DNA of 64,000 nt, from the NCBI RefSeq assembly GCF_009811415.1, contig NZ_BLIG01000044.1, positions 27,382 through 91,381 of the forward strand. Direction: 5' to 3'. This DNA comes from Alteromonas sp. KUL106 (GTDB taxonomy: Bacteria > Pseudomonadota > Gammaproteobacteria > Enterobacterales > Alteromonadaceae). A program made the position numbers and the translations under genes. The notes beneath the pieces are model-generated. The model was not told the DNA's origin. It made no database searches and was given only the letters and a program-made list of their open reading frames with translations. Shown here one piece after another: positions 27,938 to 35,954 of the stretch (position 1 is the first letter of the stretch; each line of letters begins with the position of its first letter).

Positions 27938-28656
27938 GCTTTGCGCCCTGCAAACGCTGCGTGTACCGCTTCAGTGTCAATGGGCGCATCGCCAATACGC
28001 TCGAAGGAACCGGTTAGTATACCGTTACTTAAAAGCACAATACGGTGAGCGACTTGGCAGGCACCATACACGTCGTGGGTTACCATAAAAATGGTAGCGC
28101 CGTTGGCCGCAAGTTCAGAAACCAACGCATTAAACTCGTCAATGGCGGCAGGGTCTAACCCTGAGGTGGGCTCATCTAAAAACAGCACCGGGGCATTGCG
28201 CAACAAAGCAAGCGCTATTGCGGTTTTCTGGCGCATACCTTTCGAGTAGTTTGATAACGCCTTATGCCATGAATCTTCTTGAAGGGCCACTTTGCGAAGT
28301 GCCGCAAATATGTCGTCGTCTGATTTTGCTACCCCAGCCACTGAAAGAAAGTAGCGAATGTTTTCCAGGCCAGAAAGGTGACCATAAAGCGTTACAGACT
28401 CAGGTAAGTAAGCAACAGACTTTTGAACATCGTTAGGATAAGTAGTGGCGTTGTGCCCCAACACAGTGGCGCTGCCACTGCTTGCTTTCATCAAGCCTAA
28501 AAAGGTTTTTAGGGTAGTGGATTTGCCCGCCCCATTTCCGCCTAAAAGCGCAAAGACCTCGCCTTTTCCTACGCTAAAATTAAGATTATCTAACAGTGTG
28601 CGGTCATCTACTCGCACCGTAAGCGCATTTGCGCATATTACTGAATTTATTTGCAT
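27934..28656 (-). CDS. ABC transporter ATP-binding protein
   Basis: A 240-residue ATPase with Walker A GGNGAGKST, Q-loop region YLPESVTLYGHLSG, signature YSKGMRQKTAIALAL, Walker B VLFLDEPTSGLD and H-loop MVTHDVYGA. The YSKGM signature is typical of ABC-2 exporters (NosF/CcmA-like) rather than importers. It heads the operon with two DUF3526-like permeases. The gene ends the chromosomal segment left of the island; its promoter lies in 28657-28790, before an orphan terminator. Confidence 0.9.
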   Translation of the reverse strand: MQINSVICANALTVRVDDRTLLDNLNFSVGKGEVFALLGGNGAGKSTTLKTFLGLMKASSGSATVLGHNATTYPNDVQKSVAYLPESVTLYGHLSGLENIRYFLSVAGVAKSDDDIFAALRKVALQEDSWHKALSNYSKGMRQKTAIALALLRNAPVLFLDEPTSGLDPAAIDEFNALVSELAANGATIFMVTHDVYGACQVAHRIVLLSNGILTGSFERIGDAPIDTEAVHAAFAGRKA

Positions 28657-28791
28657 TGTTTGACACAGACATAGTTACATTTTTAGGTAATGTTATATTA
28701 TAGCCAGTGTGGTGTGAATACGGTTTGCTTGAAAAACTAGTGGGTTGACCTTCATAAGGCCCTAAAGTAATGGGAAATAACGTAGAGATAC

Positions 28792-28820
28792 AAAAAAGGC
28801 CTGCCGATTGGCAAGCCTTT
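28792..28820 (-). terminator. Orphan rho-independent terminator, probably the displaced ssrA terminator
   Basis: On the minus strand: AAAGGC-TTGCC-AATC-GGCA-GGCCTTTTTT. The nearest minus-strand gene upstream is more than 1.2 kb away inside the island, so nothing obvious uses it. It abuts the copy of the ssrA 3'-end sequence (core at 28822), the order expected just after an undisturbed ssrA. Confidence 0.7.
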
Positions 28821-28821
28821 G

Positions 28822-28838
28822 GAATTGGTGGGCTGGCG
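28822..28838. other. Distal attachment site (partial copy of ssrA 3' end)
   Basis: GAATTGGTGG at 28822-28831 is identical to 38679-38688 across the ssrA 3' end. After a one-base gap, GCTGGCG also matches. The homology then decays, as expected where one side is host and the other element. Confidence 0.7.
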
Positions 28839-28901
28839 TAAGTTGAAACTGATGTGTATATAGCTGTATTTATGAGTTATTTTAAAGTTTGATTTTATTC
28901 T

Positions 28902-28922
28902 GTGTACCCACGTGTGTACCTA
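28902..28922 (+). other. Left paired arm-type motif
   Basis: GTGTACCCA-N3-GTGTACCTA, matching the right-end pair at 38550-38570 in both half motifs and spacing. Placement inside the end fits integrase arm-binding sites. Confidence 0.6.
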
Positions 28923-29089
28923 TCTGTTTTGTCTAAACCAAATTTTCTTAGTTTTTATAATGTGAGCAGTGCCAAAAAGAGATAATTTATAGTTCGGCCC
29001 CACAAGAGATGTCATGAGCAGTTGCGTAGAAAATAAACTGATTTGTCTAAAAAGCAGCTGTTGATCTTTAACTCTGAGAAAACTAATTA

Positions 29090-29989
29090 ATGAATAAGCT
29101 ATTAAAATTAAAGCAATATCTCTCTATAAATGACTCTGCCGATTACTTGACTGCGACGTTAGAAGAGACCGTATCAGTCGCTGACATATACGAACTATCG
29201 CTAGAAGGCCATTTGGCGATATCAATCCGCTTAACGAATCAGGCATATGCTAAGAAAGTCGATTTAGCACCAGAGCTTGAACTGACAAGCAGAGAAGAAC
29301 GATTTGGGGCAGTCCAGGCTAACGAAGTTGATGAGCAGGTCCATATCTTTAACGGTCTTTATGACCTAGCAATGATTGGCGAAGAACGGTTCGAATTAAG
29401 AAAGCTCTATCAACGTGAGGTTGAAGGAGATAGCCCTGTACTCTCTGAACTTAGTGGTTTCTATGTAAAGCACGAGGGCTGCATCTATAAACTGTTGGAA
29501 TCCCTTACAGTAACAAAGTCAGAAGAGTCACAAATATCAAAAGAGGCTAGGCTAGAAAGCTTATTAAAATCGAAAGGCTTAATGAGCCAAAGTCATTTTG
29601 ATGACCCGCTCACGATATTCGAGAATTTAAGCGTTAGCGAGATAGAGCAAGTTGCAGAATTAGTTAACCCTTTTAATGATAATGAAAACAGCAGCTTCGT
29701 CTCGCTTGATAGACATTCGTATCAACTTGTTCTAAAAACTACGGAACTACAGCGCTTTATTTCGCTAATAAATAATCCTTCTTCATCAGGTATAAGTGAA
29801 GAAAAGCCGATTCACCCACCAGAAAAAAGAAGTTACTTAAAATTCATAAGCATGTTTTTGAAGCTACATGAATTTGACCTTGCAAAAAAGGGAAATACAA
29901 CCGCTTTGAGTACAATGTTGGAACAGGCAGGTCTCTCACTATGCAATAACACAGTGCGAAAAATACTGAGTGAAGTTGAAGATATATAG
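29090..29989 (+). CDS. Accessory protein with C-terminal HTH-like segment
   Basis: 299 residues. The N-terminus (KLKQYLSINDSADYLTATL, VADIYELSLEGHLAISIRL) resembles a domain I have seen in many island and prophage proteins, with an N-terminal winged-helix look. The C-terminus (RSYLKFISMFLKLHEFDLA, LSLCNNTVRKILSEVEDI) resembles a helix-turn-helix. A regulatory role is likely, but I cannot name the family. It is the first gene of the island, alone on the plus strand and divergent from no immediate neighbour. The start has GAGAAAA upstream but no strong Shine-Dalgarno. Confidence 0.5.
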   Translation: MNKLLKLKQYLSINDSADYLTATLEETVSVADIYELSLEGHLAISIRLTNQAYAKKVDLAPELELTSREERFGAVQANEVDEQVHIFNGLYDLAMIGEERFELRKLYQREVEGDSPVLSELSGFYVKHEGCIYKLLESLTVTKSEESQISKEARLESLLKSKGLMSQSHFDDPLTIFENLSVSEIEQVAELVNPFNDNENSSFVSLDRHSYQLVLKTTELQRFISLINNPSSSGISEEKPIHPPEKRSYLKFISMFLKLHEFDLAKKGNTTALSTMLEQAGLSLCNNTVRKILSEVEDI

Positions 29990-30080
29990 ATTTGGCTTTT
30001 GGTCAACTCATACCTGTTAAGCAGGTATGAGTTTTTAACTTTGTTTCTCTAAATCAATTAGCTGGTGACGATTTCGCGCA

Positions 30081-30557
30081 CTAGTTACGATAGAATTCAC
30101 TACTCTTCATGCTACAAGATGGTTTGTACTTAGGCCCTAAATATGTACACTTTCCGTTATAATCATCGTTACAGGAAGCCCATGCTTCTTCATATTGCAC
30201 GTTACATGGCTTATCACCGCCTGAAAGCCCCCGAATTACAATAAGAATAACAAATAGGAAGAACGCCCCTCCGACGACCATATAGATCTTATCCAGTACC
30301 TTCGTCGATGAAGACTTGTGATTTTGCCTGAATCTATTATTTTGTTGGCCTTGTTTCAAGAGGACTTTATTTAGAGAGTCTTTTTGTGCTGGAGAAAGCT
30401 CGCTTAGTAGAGCAAACTTCTTAGTTGAGACACCTGTAAACGAAGCGCTCTTGAACACTACTTTACAGTTCCCATTATCCCCATCAACTTCTATTACCTT
30501 TCCAACTCCATGTTCTAAGCTCCCAATATGACAAACCTTTGATCCTACTTTGATCAT
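30081..30557 (-). CDS. Small membrane protein with N-terminal SH3/KOW-like domain
   Basis: 158 residues in three parts. Residues 1-55 (GSKVCHIGSLEHGVGKVIEV, CKVVFKSASFTGVSTKKFAL) look like a small beta-barrel of the DUF3553/KOW type. Residues about 60-90 are polar and basic. A single membrane helix (IYMVVGGAFFLFVILIVIRG) follows, then an outer tail with four cysteines (PCNVQYEEAWASC, KCTY, PSC) that could make two disulfides. No family assigned. It lies 123 bp downstream of the FRG gene on the same strand and may be cotranscribed with it. Confidence 0.5.
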   Translation of the reverse strand: MIKVGSKVCHIGSLEHGVGKVIEVDGDNGNCKVVFKSASFTGVSTKKFALLSELSPAQKDSLNKVLLKQGQQNNRFRQNHKSSSTKVLDKIYMVVGGAFFLFVILIVIRGLSGGDKPCNVQYEEAWASCNDDYNGKCTYLGPKYKPSCSMKSSEFYRN

Positions 30558-30680
30558 TTACATTCCTTTATAAAACGGGGAGGAGGTCTGAGGATACTGA
30601 GTTACGATTAGCGTTCCTCTGTCTGCAAGACAACTCCATTTAGTAACTACGCATACTTTACTAATTAAAATATTATTTAA

Positions 30681-32045
30681 TCAGCCACTATGTTTAGTCG
30701 TCGATGACCGAGCTTTATCAAACTTGAATTTTTCAGCAACATATTTTGCTGAATTTTCAATGTATGGAAAAACAGTACTCTCATTAATATTAAGCAAATC
30801 CAACTCTTCAAGTATTGAATTCTTGTTTGTAACTGTGATTCTCGAAACGCTTATATCTGGTGTACCTTCTTCAACAAAAACAGCATCCAATCCAAAGAGC
30901 AGAAATGCACCAGACTGTGACGAGATTCTATCATTGCTATGTTTACCTTTTACACAAATGATTCTTCTTAAATCTTCTGGCTTTATAGAAGGCTCAAAAA
31001 ATGGCTTTTCTTCCTTAATAAAATGAAGAAGTCGCTTAATTGCTGGCTGTTCATTGAAACTTTCACTATCGAAATCAATTTGGCCCTTTTCTGTCTGGGG
31101 AAGCCGCGCCAGATTAGCAATACAACTTGCAACATCCGAGTCAAAATACTTCACATTTTTTCTGTTCATTGAAAAGACCACAACTTCGCCTTCCTTGTTA
31201 ATAGAAGACTTGCAAGCGAAATAAAGTGCGATTAGAGGGTTAGAAGTTATGTCTAGCAATCTTGTAGGAAGTGAATAATGCTGCATTCGTACTAGACTAT
31301 CGAGCGTATAAACATCCGATTGAAAGTCAGCTGAATTTGAAACTAACAACTCTCGGTAAATTAAGTGCTCATTGTCTTTATACAAGTAATTTCCATCTTC
31401 ATCTCTGCGAAATAGAGATGGTTCGAGTTTGTACTTTATTTTATCAGAGTGGCCTCTATAAAATACCTCGTTGCCGTCTCTCTCTTCAAGAGAAAGTACT
31501 TTTCCGATAAACCCTTGTACTGTTGTAATTTTAGGACTTTTCGATTTGTCTGCTGTAGGACGCCCCTGATTGAATTTTTTTAGCGTCGTCTCGTTAACTG
31601 TTATTCCAATCTTTTGAAGTCTAGCGAAGAGATTTTCTTCCTTAACTGCCCAGTGAGTTCTGTTCATTTCCCAACTTCGGATATCCAGTAGTGGCGCTAT
31701 TGGCTTGATTTTTTCAAATGGAATAGGAGGAATATCCTCCCTAAACTCAAACTCTATCAGAATTTTTCTGCCACGCTCTTTGATAGATTGGATAGAACCT
31801 ATTTTAAAATCAGAATTCTCACGCTCTTTGATAGATTGGATAGAACCTATTTTAAAATCAGAATTCTCACCCTCATAGGCAAAGACAGTTGGGTAGCTTT
31901 TTAGTTTATCGATATTGGAGCTAGTTAAATCTTTTAGAGCAAGGGCAATTTTTTCATTTGTGTATTCAAAAATTCGACTCTTGTCGAATTCATAATGTCC
32001 TTTATCCCAATCGCCTTCTCCCGCGGTAACTAGCAAGTTATACAT
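30681..32045 (-). CDS. FRG-domain protein
   Basis: 454 residues. The FRG domain is clear: FYRGHSDKIKYKLEPSLFR at about 195-213, then RMQHYSLPTRLLDITSNPLIALYFA around 253-277 and a beta-rich end (GAFLLFGLDAVF). An N-terminal region of about 130 residues (MYNLLVTAGEGDWDKG ... ELNRTHWAVK-like MNRTHWAVKEENL) resembles a domain I recall from other accessory proteins. FRG proteins are common in islands and are suspected toxins or anti-phage effectors, but the activity is unproven. Residues 60-75 are exactly repeated at 76-91 because of a 48-bp duplication. Confidence 0.8.
   Translation of the reverse strand: MYNLLVTAGEGDWDKGHYEFDKSRIFEYTNEKIALALKDLTSSNIDKLKSYPTVFAYEGENSDFKIGSIQSIKERENSDFKIGSIQSIKERGRKILIEFEFREDIPPIPFEKIKPIAPLLDIRSWEMNRTHWAVKEENLFARLQKIGITVNETTLKKFNQGRPTADKSKSPKITTVQGFIGKVLSLEERDGNEVFYRGHSDKIKYKLEPSLFRRDEDGNYLYKDNEHLIYRELLVSNSADFQSDVYTLDSLVRMQHYSLPTRLLDITSNPLIALYFACKSSINKEGEVVVFSMNRKNVKYFDSDVASCIANLARLPQTEKGQIDFDSESFNEQPAIKRLLHFIKEEKPFFEPSIKPEDLRRIICVKGKHSNDRISSQSGAFLLFGLDAVFVEEGTPDISVSRITVTNKNSILEELDLLNINESTVFPYIENSAKYVAEKFKFDKARSSTTKHSG
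31772..31867. repeat. Perfect 48-bp tandem duplication inside the FRG gene
   Basis: Copies at 31772-31819 and 31820-31867 are identical base for base and the match runs a few bases further. The unit encodes ENSDFKIGSIQSIKER and keeps the frame. Perfect identity, including third positions, points to a very recent slippage event or an assembly artefact. Confidence 0.95.
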
Positions 32046-32194
32046 TAGCTAAAAAATCCCTTCGTTGACTGTAAAATGTTTTAGTGTGAGGCAGAGGATT
32101 CTCGTGCTCTCTCGCTTTTTCATTGTTAAGCATTGTAAGCAATTTAGAATGAAGATAGCTAGTACATAGAAACTGCTTACCAATAACTCAAAAA

Positions 32195-32229
32195 CTCATA
32201 TGAGCTTTTGCTTGGCTCATATGAGCTTT
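32195..32229. promoter_or_regulatory. Two direct copies of a palindromic motif upstream of the AlpA gene
   Basis: CTCATATGAGCTTT occurs at 32195-32208 and 32216-32229, a 21-bp period equal to two helical turns. Each copy contains the palindrome CTCATATGAG. The position, 60 bp before the AlpA start, fits an operator. Confidence 0.55.
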
Positions 32230-32288
32230 CTCTTTAGCTTTTCATCGTAACCTCTTGGTCATCCAATAACAAACCAAGAGGACTTACT

Positions 32289-32489
32289 ATGTCTCATAAA
32301 ATCATGCGGTTACCAGAAGTCATTGAGGTGACTGGTCTATCGCGCAGTACTATCTATCTACGTATGAATAAAGGCAGCTTTCCGCTTTCCATTTCTTTAG
32401 GAGAGAGAGCTGTAGGTTGGTTACACACCGATATAGCGCATTGGCTTGATGCTCGTGTTGCTGAATCAAAGGTGTGTAGCTATGACTAG
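32289..32489 (+). CDS. AlpA-family transcriptional regulator
   Basis: 66 residues with the AlpA signature: IMRLPEVIEVTGLSRSTIYLR, then GSFPLSISLGERAVGWLHTDIAHWLDARV. These small excisionase-like proteins have a winged helix-turn-helix; in CP4-57 AlpA activates integrase or excision functions. CAAGAGGA lies at 32273-32280 as a ribosome-binding site. The stop overlaps the start of the next gene, so it heads a three-gene cassette with an HTH/zinc protein and a tyrosine recombinase. Confidence 0.85.
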   Translation: MSHKIMRLPEVIEVTGLSRSTIYLRMNKGSFPLSISLGERAVGWLHTDIAHWLDARVAESKVCSYD

Positions 32490-32970
32490 ACGATTCACAG
32501 CAAACCGTATCAAAAGTAATCGAAACTATACCGTTGCTGATGTCAGCGAAACGTTAGGCGTTCACTTTAAAACAGTGCGCAATTGGATACGAGTTGGCTT
32601 ACCAGTCATTGACGCCAATCGCCCTCTCTTAATAAATGGGGCAGATTTGAAGGTCTATTTAAAGCAGAAGCGCAAAGCAATAATGTTTGGTTGTGAAAAT
32701 CATGAAATGTGCTGTTTTCGTTGCAAGCAGCCAATGAAGCCCATTCTCGATTCACTGCTCTTTATAGCCAAGCCAGCAGGAATGGCACACATGACAGGAG
32801 CTTGTGAAGAGTGTGGAACTCGAATGAACAAATATGTTTCGTGGCGCGACGTCAATGATATTTGGAAAGATCTGGAGGGTAAATTACCGATAGCAGAAAA
32901 ACACATAGTCCTAAGAGGACAAAAGCTCTTAAATTGTCCTTTCAGCGAGGTTTCTAGCGATGAAAAATAA
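32482..32970 (+). CDS. HTH protein with C-terminal zinc-ribbon-like cysteines
   Basis: 162 residues from the ATG at 32482, which overlaps the AlpA stop. The N-terminus is an excisionase or MerR-like HTH (YTVADVSETLGVHFKTVRNWIR). Downstream are ENHEMCCFRCKQP and GACEECGT, a CxxC-CxxC pattern fitting a zinc ribbon. It overlaps the recombinase gene by 11 bp. This AlpA/HTH-zinc/tyrosine-recombinase order suggests a recombination directionality or DNA-targeting role; I do not know a named family. Confidence 0.65.
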   Translation: MTRRFTANRIKSNRNYTVADVSETLGVHFKTVRNWIRVGLPVIDANRPLLINGADLKVYLKQKRKAIMFGCENHEMCCFRCKQPMKPILDSLLFIAKPAGMAHMTGACEECGTRMNKYVSWRDVNDIWKDLEGKLPIAEKHIVLRGQKLLNCPFSEVSSDEK

Positions 32971-34060
32971 TAATACAAACAATGCCCGAATTATCTACGA
33001 ATATACCAAGTTTTTGAAGGAAGCTAAGCGCTTAGATGACTCGACGGTTGATGGTGCTCTTAAATCTATAAATCGCTTTGAAGATTTCACAGGGTATATA
33101 GACTTCAGGAAATTTAGGGCGAAGCATGCGATTGCTTTTAAGAAGAATCTTCTTAGCCAAAAGTCTCTAGCAACAGGTGAAAAACTGAGTAAGGCAACGG
33201 TGCTTACAGCGACCCGTCACCTAAAAGCGTTTTTCCATTACTTAGCTACTCAAAAAGGATATCGCGCAAAAGTTAACTATAGTGACATCGAATATTTCAA
33301 TCTATCGGAAAAAGACACTCGAATTGGAAATGCAAAGCGTAAAAGGAGTGTGGCGACAATTGAACAAATCGTTAAAACCCTAGAAGGAATGCCTTGTTCG
33401 ACTTCAATTGAAATGCGAGACAGAGCTTTAATAGCATTTGTTATTTTGACTGGTGCGCGAGACGGAGCAGTTGCCTCTGCAAAAATTAAGCATGTTGACC
33501 TCTCTGACTATAGCTTTTATCAAGATGCTAGAGACGTGAATACTAAATTTAGTAAAACATTTACTACTTACTTTTTCCCAGTAGGAGAGTTGCCACATAA
33601 AATACTAGCTGATTGGGTTGATTACTTAGTGACTAAATTAGGATACAAACAGAATTCACCATTGTTTCCAAAAACAAAGCTGGCTCATGACGCTAATCAG
33701 CAATTTGAAGCGGTTGGGTTACTTGAAGAGCATTGGAGCAATGCCAATCCGATTCGTAAAATATTTGCGCAAGCATTCGCCCTAGCTGGATTACCATATT
33801 TCAACCCACACAGTTTTCGAAATACCTTAGTGCGATTAGGTGAAAAGCTTTGTCAGACACCTGAAGAGTTTAAGGCGTGGAGTCAGAATCTAGGGCATGA
33901 AAGTGTACTAACAAGTTTTTATAGCTATGGAGATGTTCCCGACTATAAACAAGCTGAACTGCTTCGGAAGCTTTCTAAGCCAGCAGAAAATGTTTCCCCC
34001 GATATGGAGCAACAAATTAAGCTTTTCCTGCAATTCCAGCAAAAAGAAGGAAATCTATAA
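32960..34060 (+). CDS. Tyrosine recombinase (phage-integrase family)
   Basis: 366 residues. An N-terminal core-binding domain (about 10-110) is followed by the catalytic domain. The expected residues are visible: Arg167 in LTGARDGAVASAK, His284 and Arg287 in PHSFRNT, His313 in NLGHESVL and the probable nucleophile Tyr323 in FYSYGDV. It differs strongly from the P4-type integrase at the other end of the island, so it is a second, independent recombination system. It ends just before a hairpin terminator built from TGATACC motifs. Confidence 0.88.
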   Translation: MKNNNTNNARIIYEYTKFLKEAKRLDDSTVDGALKSINRFEDFTGYIDFRKFRAKHAIAFKKNLLSQKSLATGEKLSKATVLTATRHLKAFFHYLATQKGYRAKVNYSDIEYFNLSEKDTRIGNAKRKRSVATIEQIVKTLEGMPCSTSIEMRDRALIAFVILTGARDGAVASAKIKHVDLSDYSFYQDARDVNTKFSKTFTTYFFPVGELPHKILADWVDYLVTKLGYKQNSPLFPKTKLAHDANQQFEAVGLLEEHWSNANPIRKIFAQAFALAGLPYFNPHSFRNTLVRLGEKLCQTPEEFKAWSQNLGHESVLTSFYSYGDVPDYKQAELLRKLSKPAENVSPDMEQQIKLFLQFQQKEGNL

Positions 34061-34082
34061 ACCTCCTAAGTAACTCAGTCTT

Positions 34083-34128
34083 AGCTGGTATCAATAAACA
34101 TTCGTATGTTGATACCAGCTTTTTTTTA
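34083..34128 (+). terminator. Terminator after the tyrosine recombinase cassette
   Basis: AGCTGGTATCAA/TTGATACCAGCT, a perfect 12-bp stem with a 14-base interior, followed by a run of eight T. It also contains two of the five TGATACC motifs of this region. Confidence 0.75.
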
Positions 34129-34203
34129 TCTTAGTTGGTATCATAAATGTAGGGTGTTTCAAAAGTGATACCGATGTTATATGATGCCCCAATAGATGAT
34201 ACC
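34087..34203. repeat. Cluster of five TGATACC/GGTATCA motifs before the serine recombinase
   Basis: GGTATCA at 34087 and 34137; TGATACC at 34110, 34166 and 34197. Start-to-start spacings are 23, 27, 29 and 31 bp. All lie in 120 bp directly before the serine recombinase start, the place of a resolvase res site or operator. Confidence 0.7.
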
Positions 34204-34223
34204 GAAAAGGAAGTTAATTGAAT

Positions 34224-34790
34224 ATGCGTATATTTGCTTATTGTCGAGTTTCTACCACAGAGCAAACGACAGAAAACCAAGTCATAGCTATCCGTCAAAA
34301 AGGATATGAAGTCATTGATTCACGGATAGTTAGCGAAACGGTTTCGGGTTCGGTTGAAGCTATTAAGCGAGAAAAATTTAAGATGCTCATCAATCACAAG
34401 ATGGAAAAGGGCGATATGCTGGTGGTCTTGAAGTTAGACCGTTTAGGTCGTGACAACATTGATGTGCAAAGTACAATTAATTTACTCACTAATAAAGGAA
34501 TCAAGGTGGTGTGCTTAGATTTGCCAGTAGCTGATCTTTCTAGTGCTGAAGGTAAACTGATGCTTCAAATGTTCTCTGCATTTGCAGAGTTTGAGCGTAA
34601 TCGAATTAGAGAGAGGACTAGAGAAGGACTTGAGCGAGCTAAAGCAGAGGGAAGGAAGTTGGGTCGACCAGTGGCTAAGAAAACAACGCTTTCTGTTCAG
34701 GCGAAAAAAGCTGAGGGGCTGTCTCAGTCTAAAACTGCTGTAGTTTTGGGTTTAGGAATTGCAACTGTTAAAAGACATTGGAATAAGTAA
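34224..34790 (+). CDS. Serine recombinase, resolvase/invertase family
   Basis: 188 residues from ATG at 34224; AAAAGGAAG lies upstream, and a TTG two codons earlier is an alternative. N-terminal catalytic domain: AYCRVSTTEQTTENQ with nucleophile Ser10 and Arg8, VVLKLDRLGRDNIDV, and the E-helix FSAFAEFERNRIRERTREGL. A short Hin-like C-terminal HTH (LSVQAKKAEGLSQSKTAVVLGL) ends the protein. The family catalyses site-specific inversion or resolution. The TGATACC cluster in front of it is the obvious candidate target. Confidence 0.92.
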   Translation: MRIFAYCRVSTTEQTTENQVIAIRQKGYEVIDSRIVSETVSGSVEAIKREKFKMLINHKMEKGDMLVVLKLDRLGRDNIDVQSTINLLTNKGIKVVCLDLPVADLSSAEGKLMLQMFSAFAEFERNRIRERTREGLERAKAEGRKLGRPVAKKTTLSVQAKKAEGLSQSKTAVVLGLGIATVKRHWNK

Positions 34791-34897
34791 AAGCTTATTG
34801 GTTGAAGTATTACTTCAATTCCATAGTCAGCTAAATCGATAGAATTTGGTTGTGGTATGGAACAGCCTTTGTGTTACTGTTATCTCAGAAGGATATG

Positions 34898-35878
34898 ATG
34901 TCAAGCTCTAAGAGGATATGGATGAACTCAACAGCACTACAAGAAGAACTGTTAACAAAACTAAGACCTTTAGAGGCTAGTCTTAAGAAAGCAGTTAAAA
35001 GTGGTAACCCCGACAAAGCTATCGAATTAGCCACGAACATTCAGCATCTGTTTCCTAAAACTATGCGAGGCCATCATAGACTATTGCGAGCAAAATTGTG
35101 GGCATTTGAATCATGCGTTGACGCTAACAGAATTTCATTTGCAAAGAGAGGGTTTATAGGTATCCGTGCCTTATCCGCAAACCAAACACGGCTTTATCTT
35201 GAAGCGTCTAGTTTGCTGGCTGTTTGTCACCTTCGTTCTAAAGAAATAGAACAGGCCAAGAAACTAATTTCTGAAGTGATCGGAAAGGTTAATAACATAT
35301 CTTCGGAGCTTACTAGGCGGCAATTTCAAAAGCGTCTAATAGAACGTATAGAAGAAGAATGTATCCTCACAGAGCTCATAGGTAGTAATGAAATGCTTTT
35401 GAACGTAGAAGAGGTTCAGTCTAATGCCGTTTTGCTTATACAAGCAAACTCAGAAAACGAAATTTTAAAGCTTATAGGCTACTCTGTTCCACCTTCCAGT
35501 ATTAGTTTACTAAATGATGTTAGAACTTATTCTCTCAATCTCCTGCCGCCACCCGATAGAAAACGGTTGCCTGCGCCTGAAAAAGCGGAACAACCCAAGA
35601 AAATTGGGCTAGTTACATTTTCTATAATTAAACGAATTGTTTGGAAAACATTTTGTAACCCAGATAGCACTTTGTATTCGCTGTGGAAGAATCGTGTTCC
35701 AAAGGTTTTTAATGAGGGATATTTTTCCGCAGCAGTTGTTACGACTCTTGGCGATTTTAAAATTGGAATTCCTTTACTAGCTAGTGGAATTTCTGCATTA
35801 ATAATGCGGTACTCCGCTGAAGAGTTTTGTACTATCGCTAAGCCAAAAGGTTTAATGATAGATAGAGGCAAAGAGTGA
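34898..35878 (+). CDS. Unknown accessory protein with TPR-like N-terminus and C-terminal hydrophobic segment
   Basis: About 326 residues. The N-terminal two-thirds are helical with TPR-like periodicity (AIELATNIQHLFPKTMRGHH, EASSLLAVCHLRSKEIEQAKKLI). A proline-rich linker (LPPPDRKRLPAPEKAEQ) leads to a C-terminal region with the hydrophobic stretch FKIGIPLLASGISALIMRYS. I recall similar C-termini (GIPLLA...ALIM..EEFC) in uncharacterised island proteins but cannot name a family. Starts at 34898 and 34922 both have ribosome-binding-like sites. It precedes another unknown gene by 76 bp; the two are probably a unit. Confidence 0.5.
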   Translation: MSSSKRIWMNSTALQEELLTKLRPLEASLKKAVKSGNPDKAIELATNIQHLFPKTMRGHHRLLRAKLWAFESCVDANRISFAKRGFIGIRALSANQTRLYLEASSLLAVCHLRSKEIEQAKKLISEVIGKVNNISSELTRRQFQKRLIERIEEECILTELIGSNEMLLNVEEVQSNAVLLIQANSENEILKLIGYSVPPSSISLLNDVRTYSLNLLPPPDRKRLPAPEKAEQPKKIGLVTFSIIKRIVWKTFCNPDSTLYSLWKNRVPKVFNEGYFSAAVVTTLGDFKIGIPLLASGISALIMRYSAEEFCTIAKPKGLMIDRGKE

Positions 35879-35954
35879 TTTGTTTTAAGAAACTAAAATA
35901 AATTAAGCGGTCTGTAGAATTAACGTCAATTTTTGTAATAGATGTGAAAATAAA

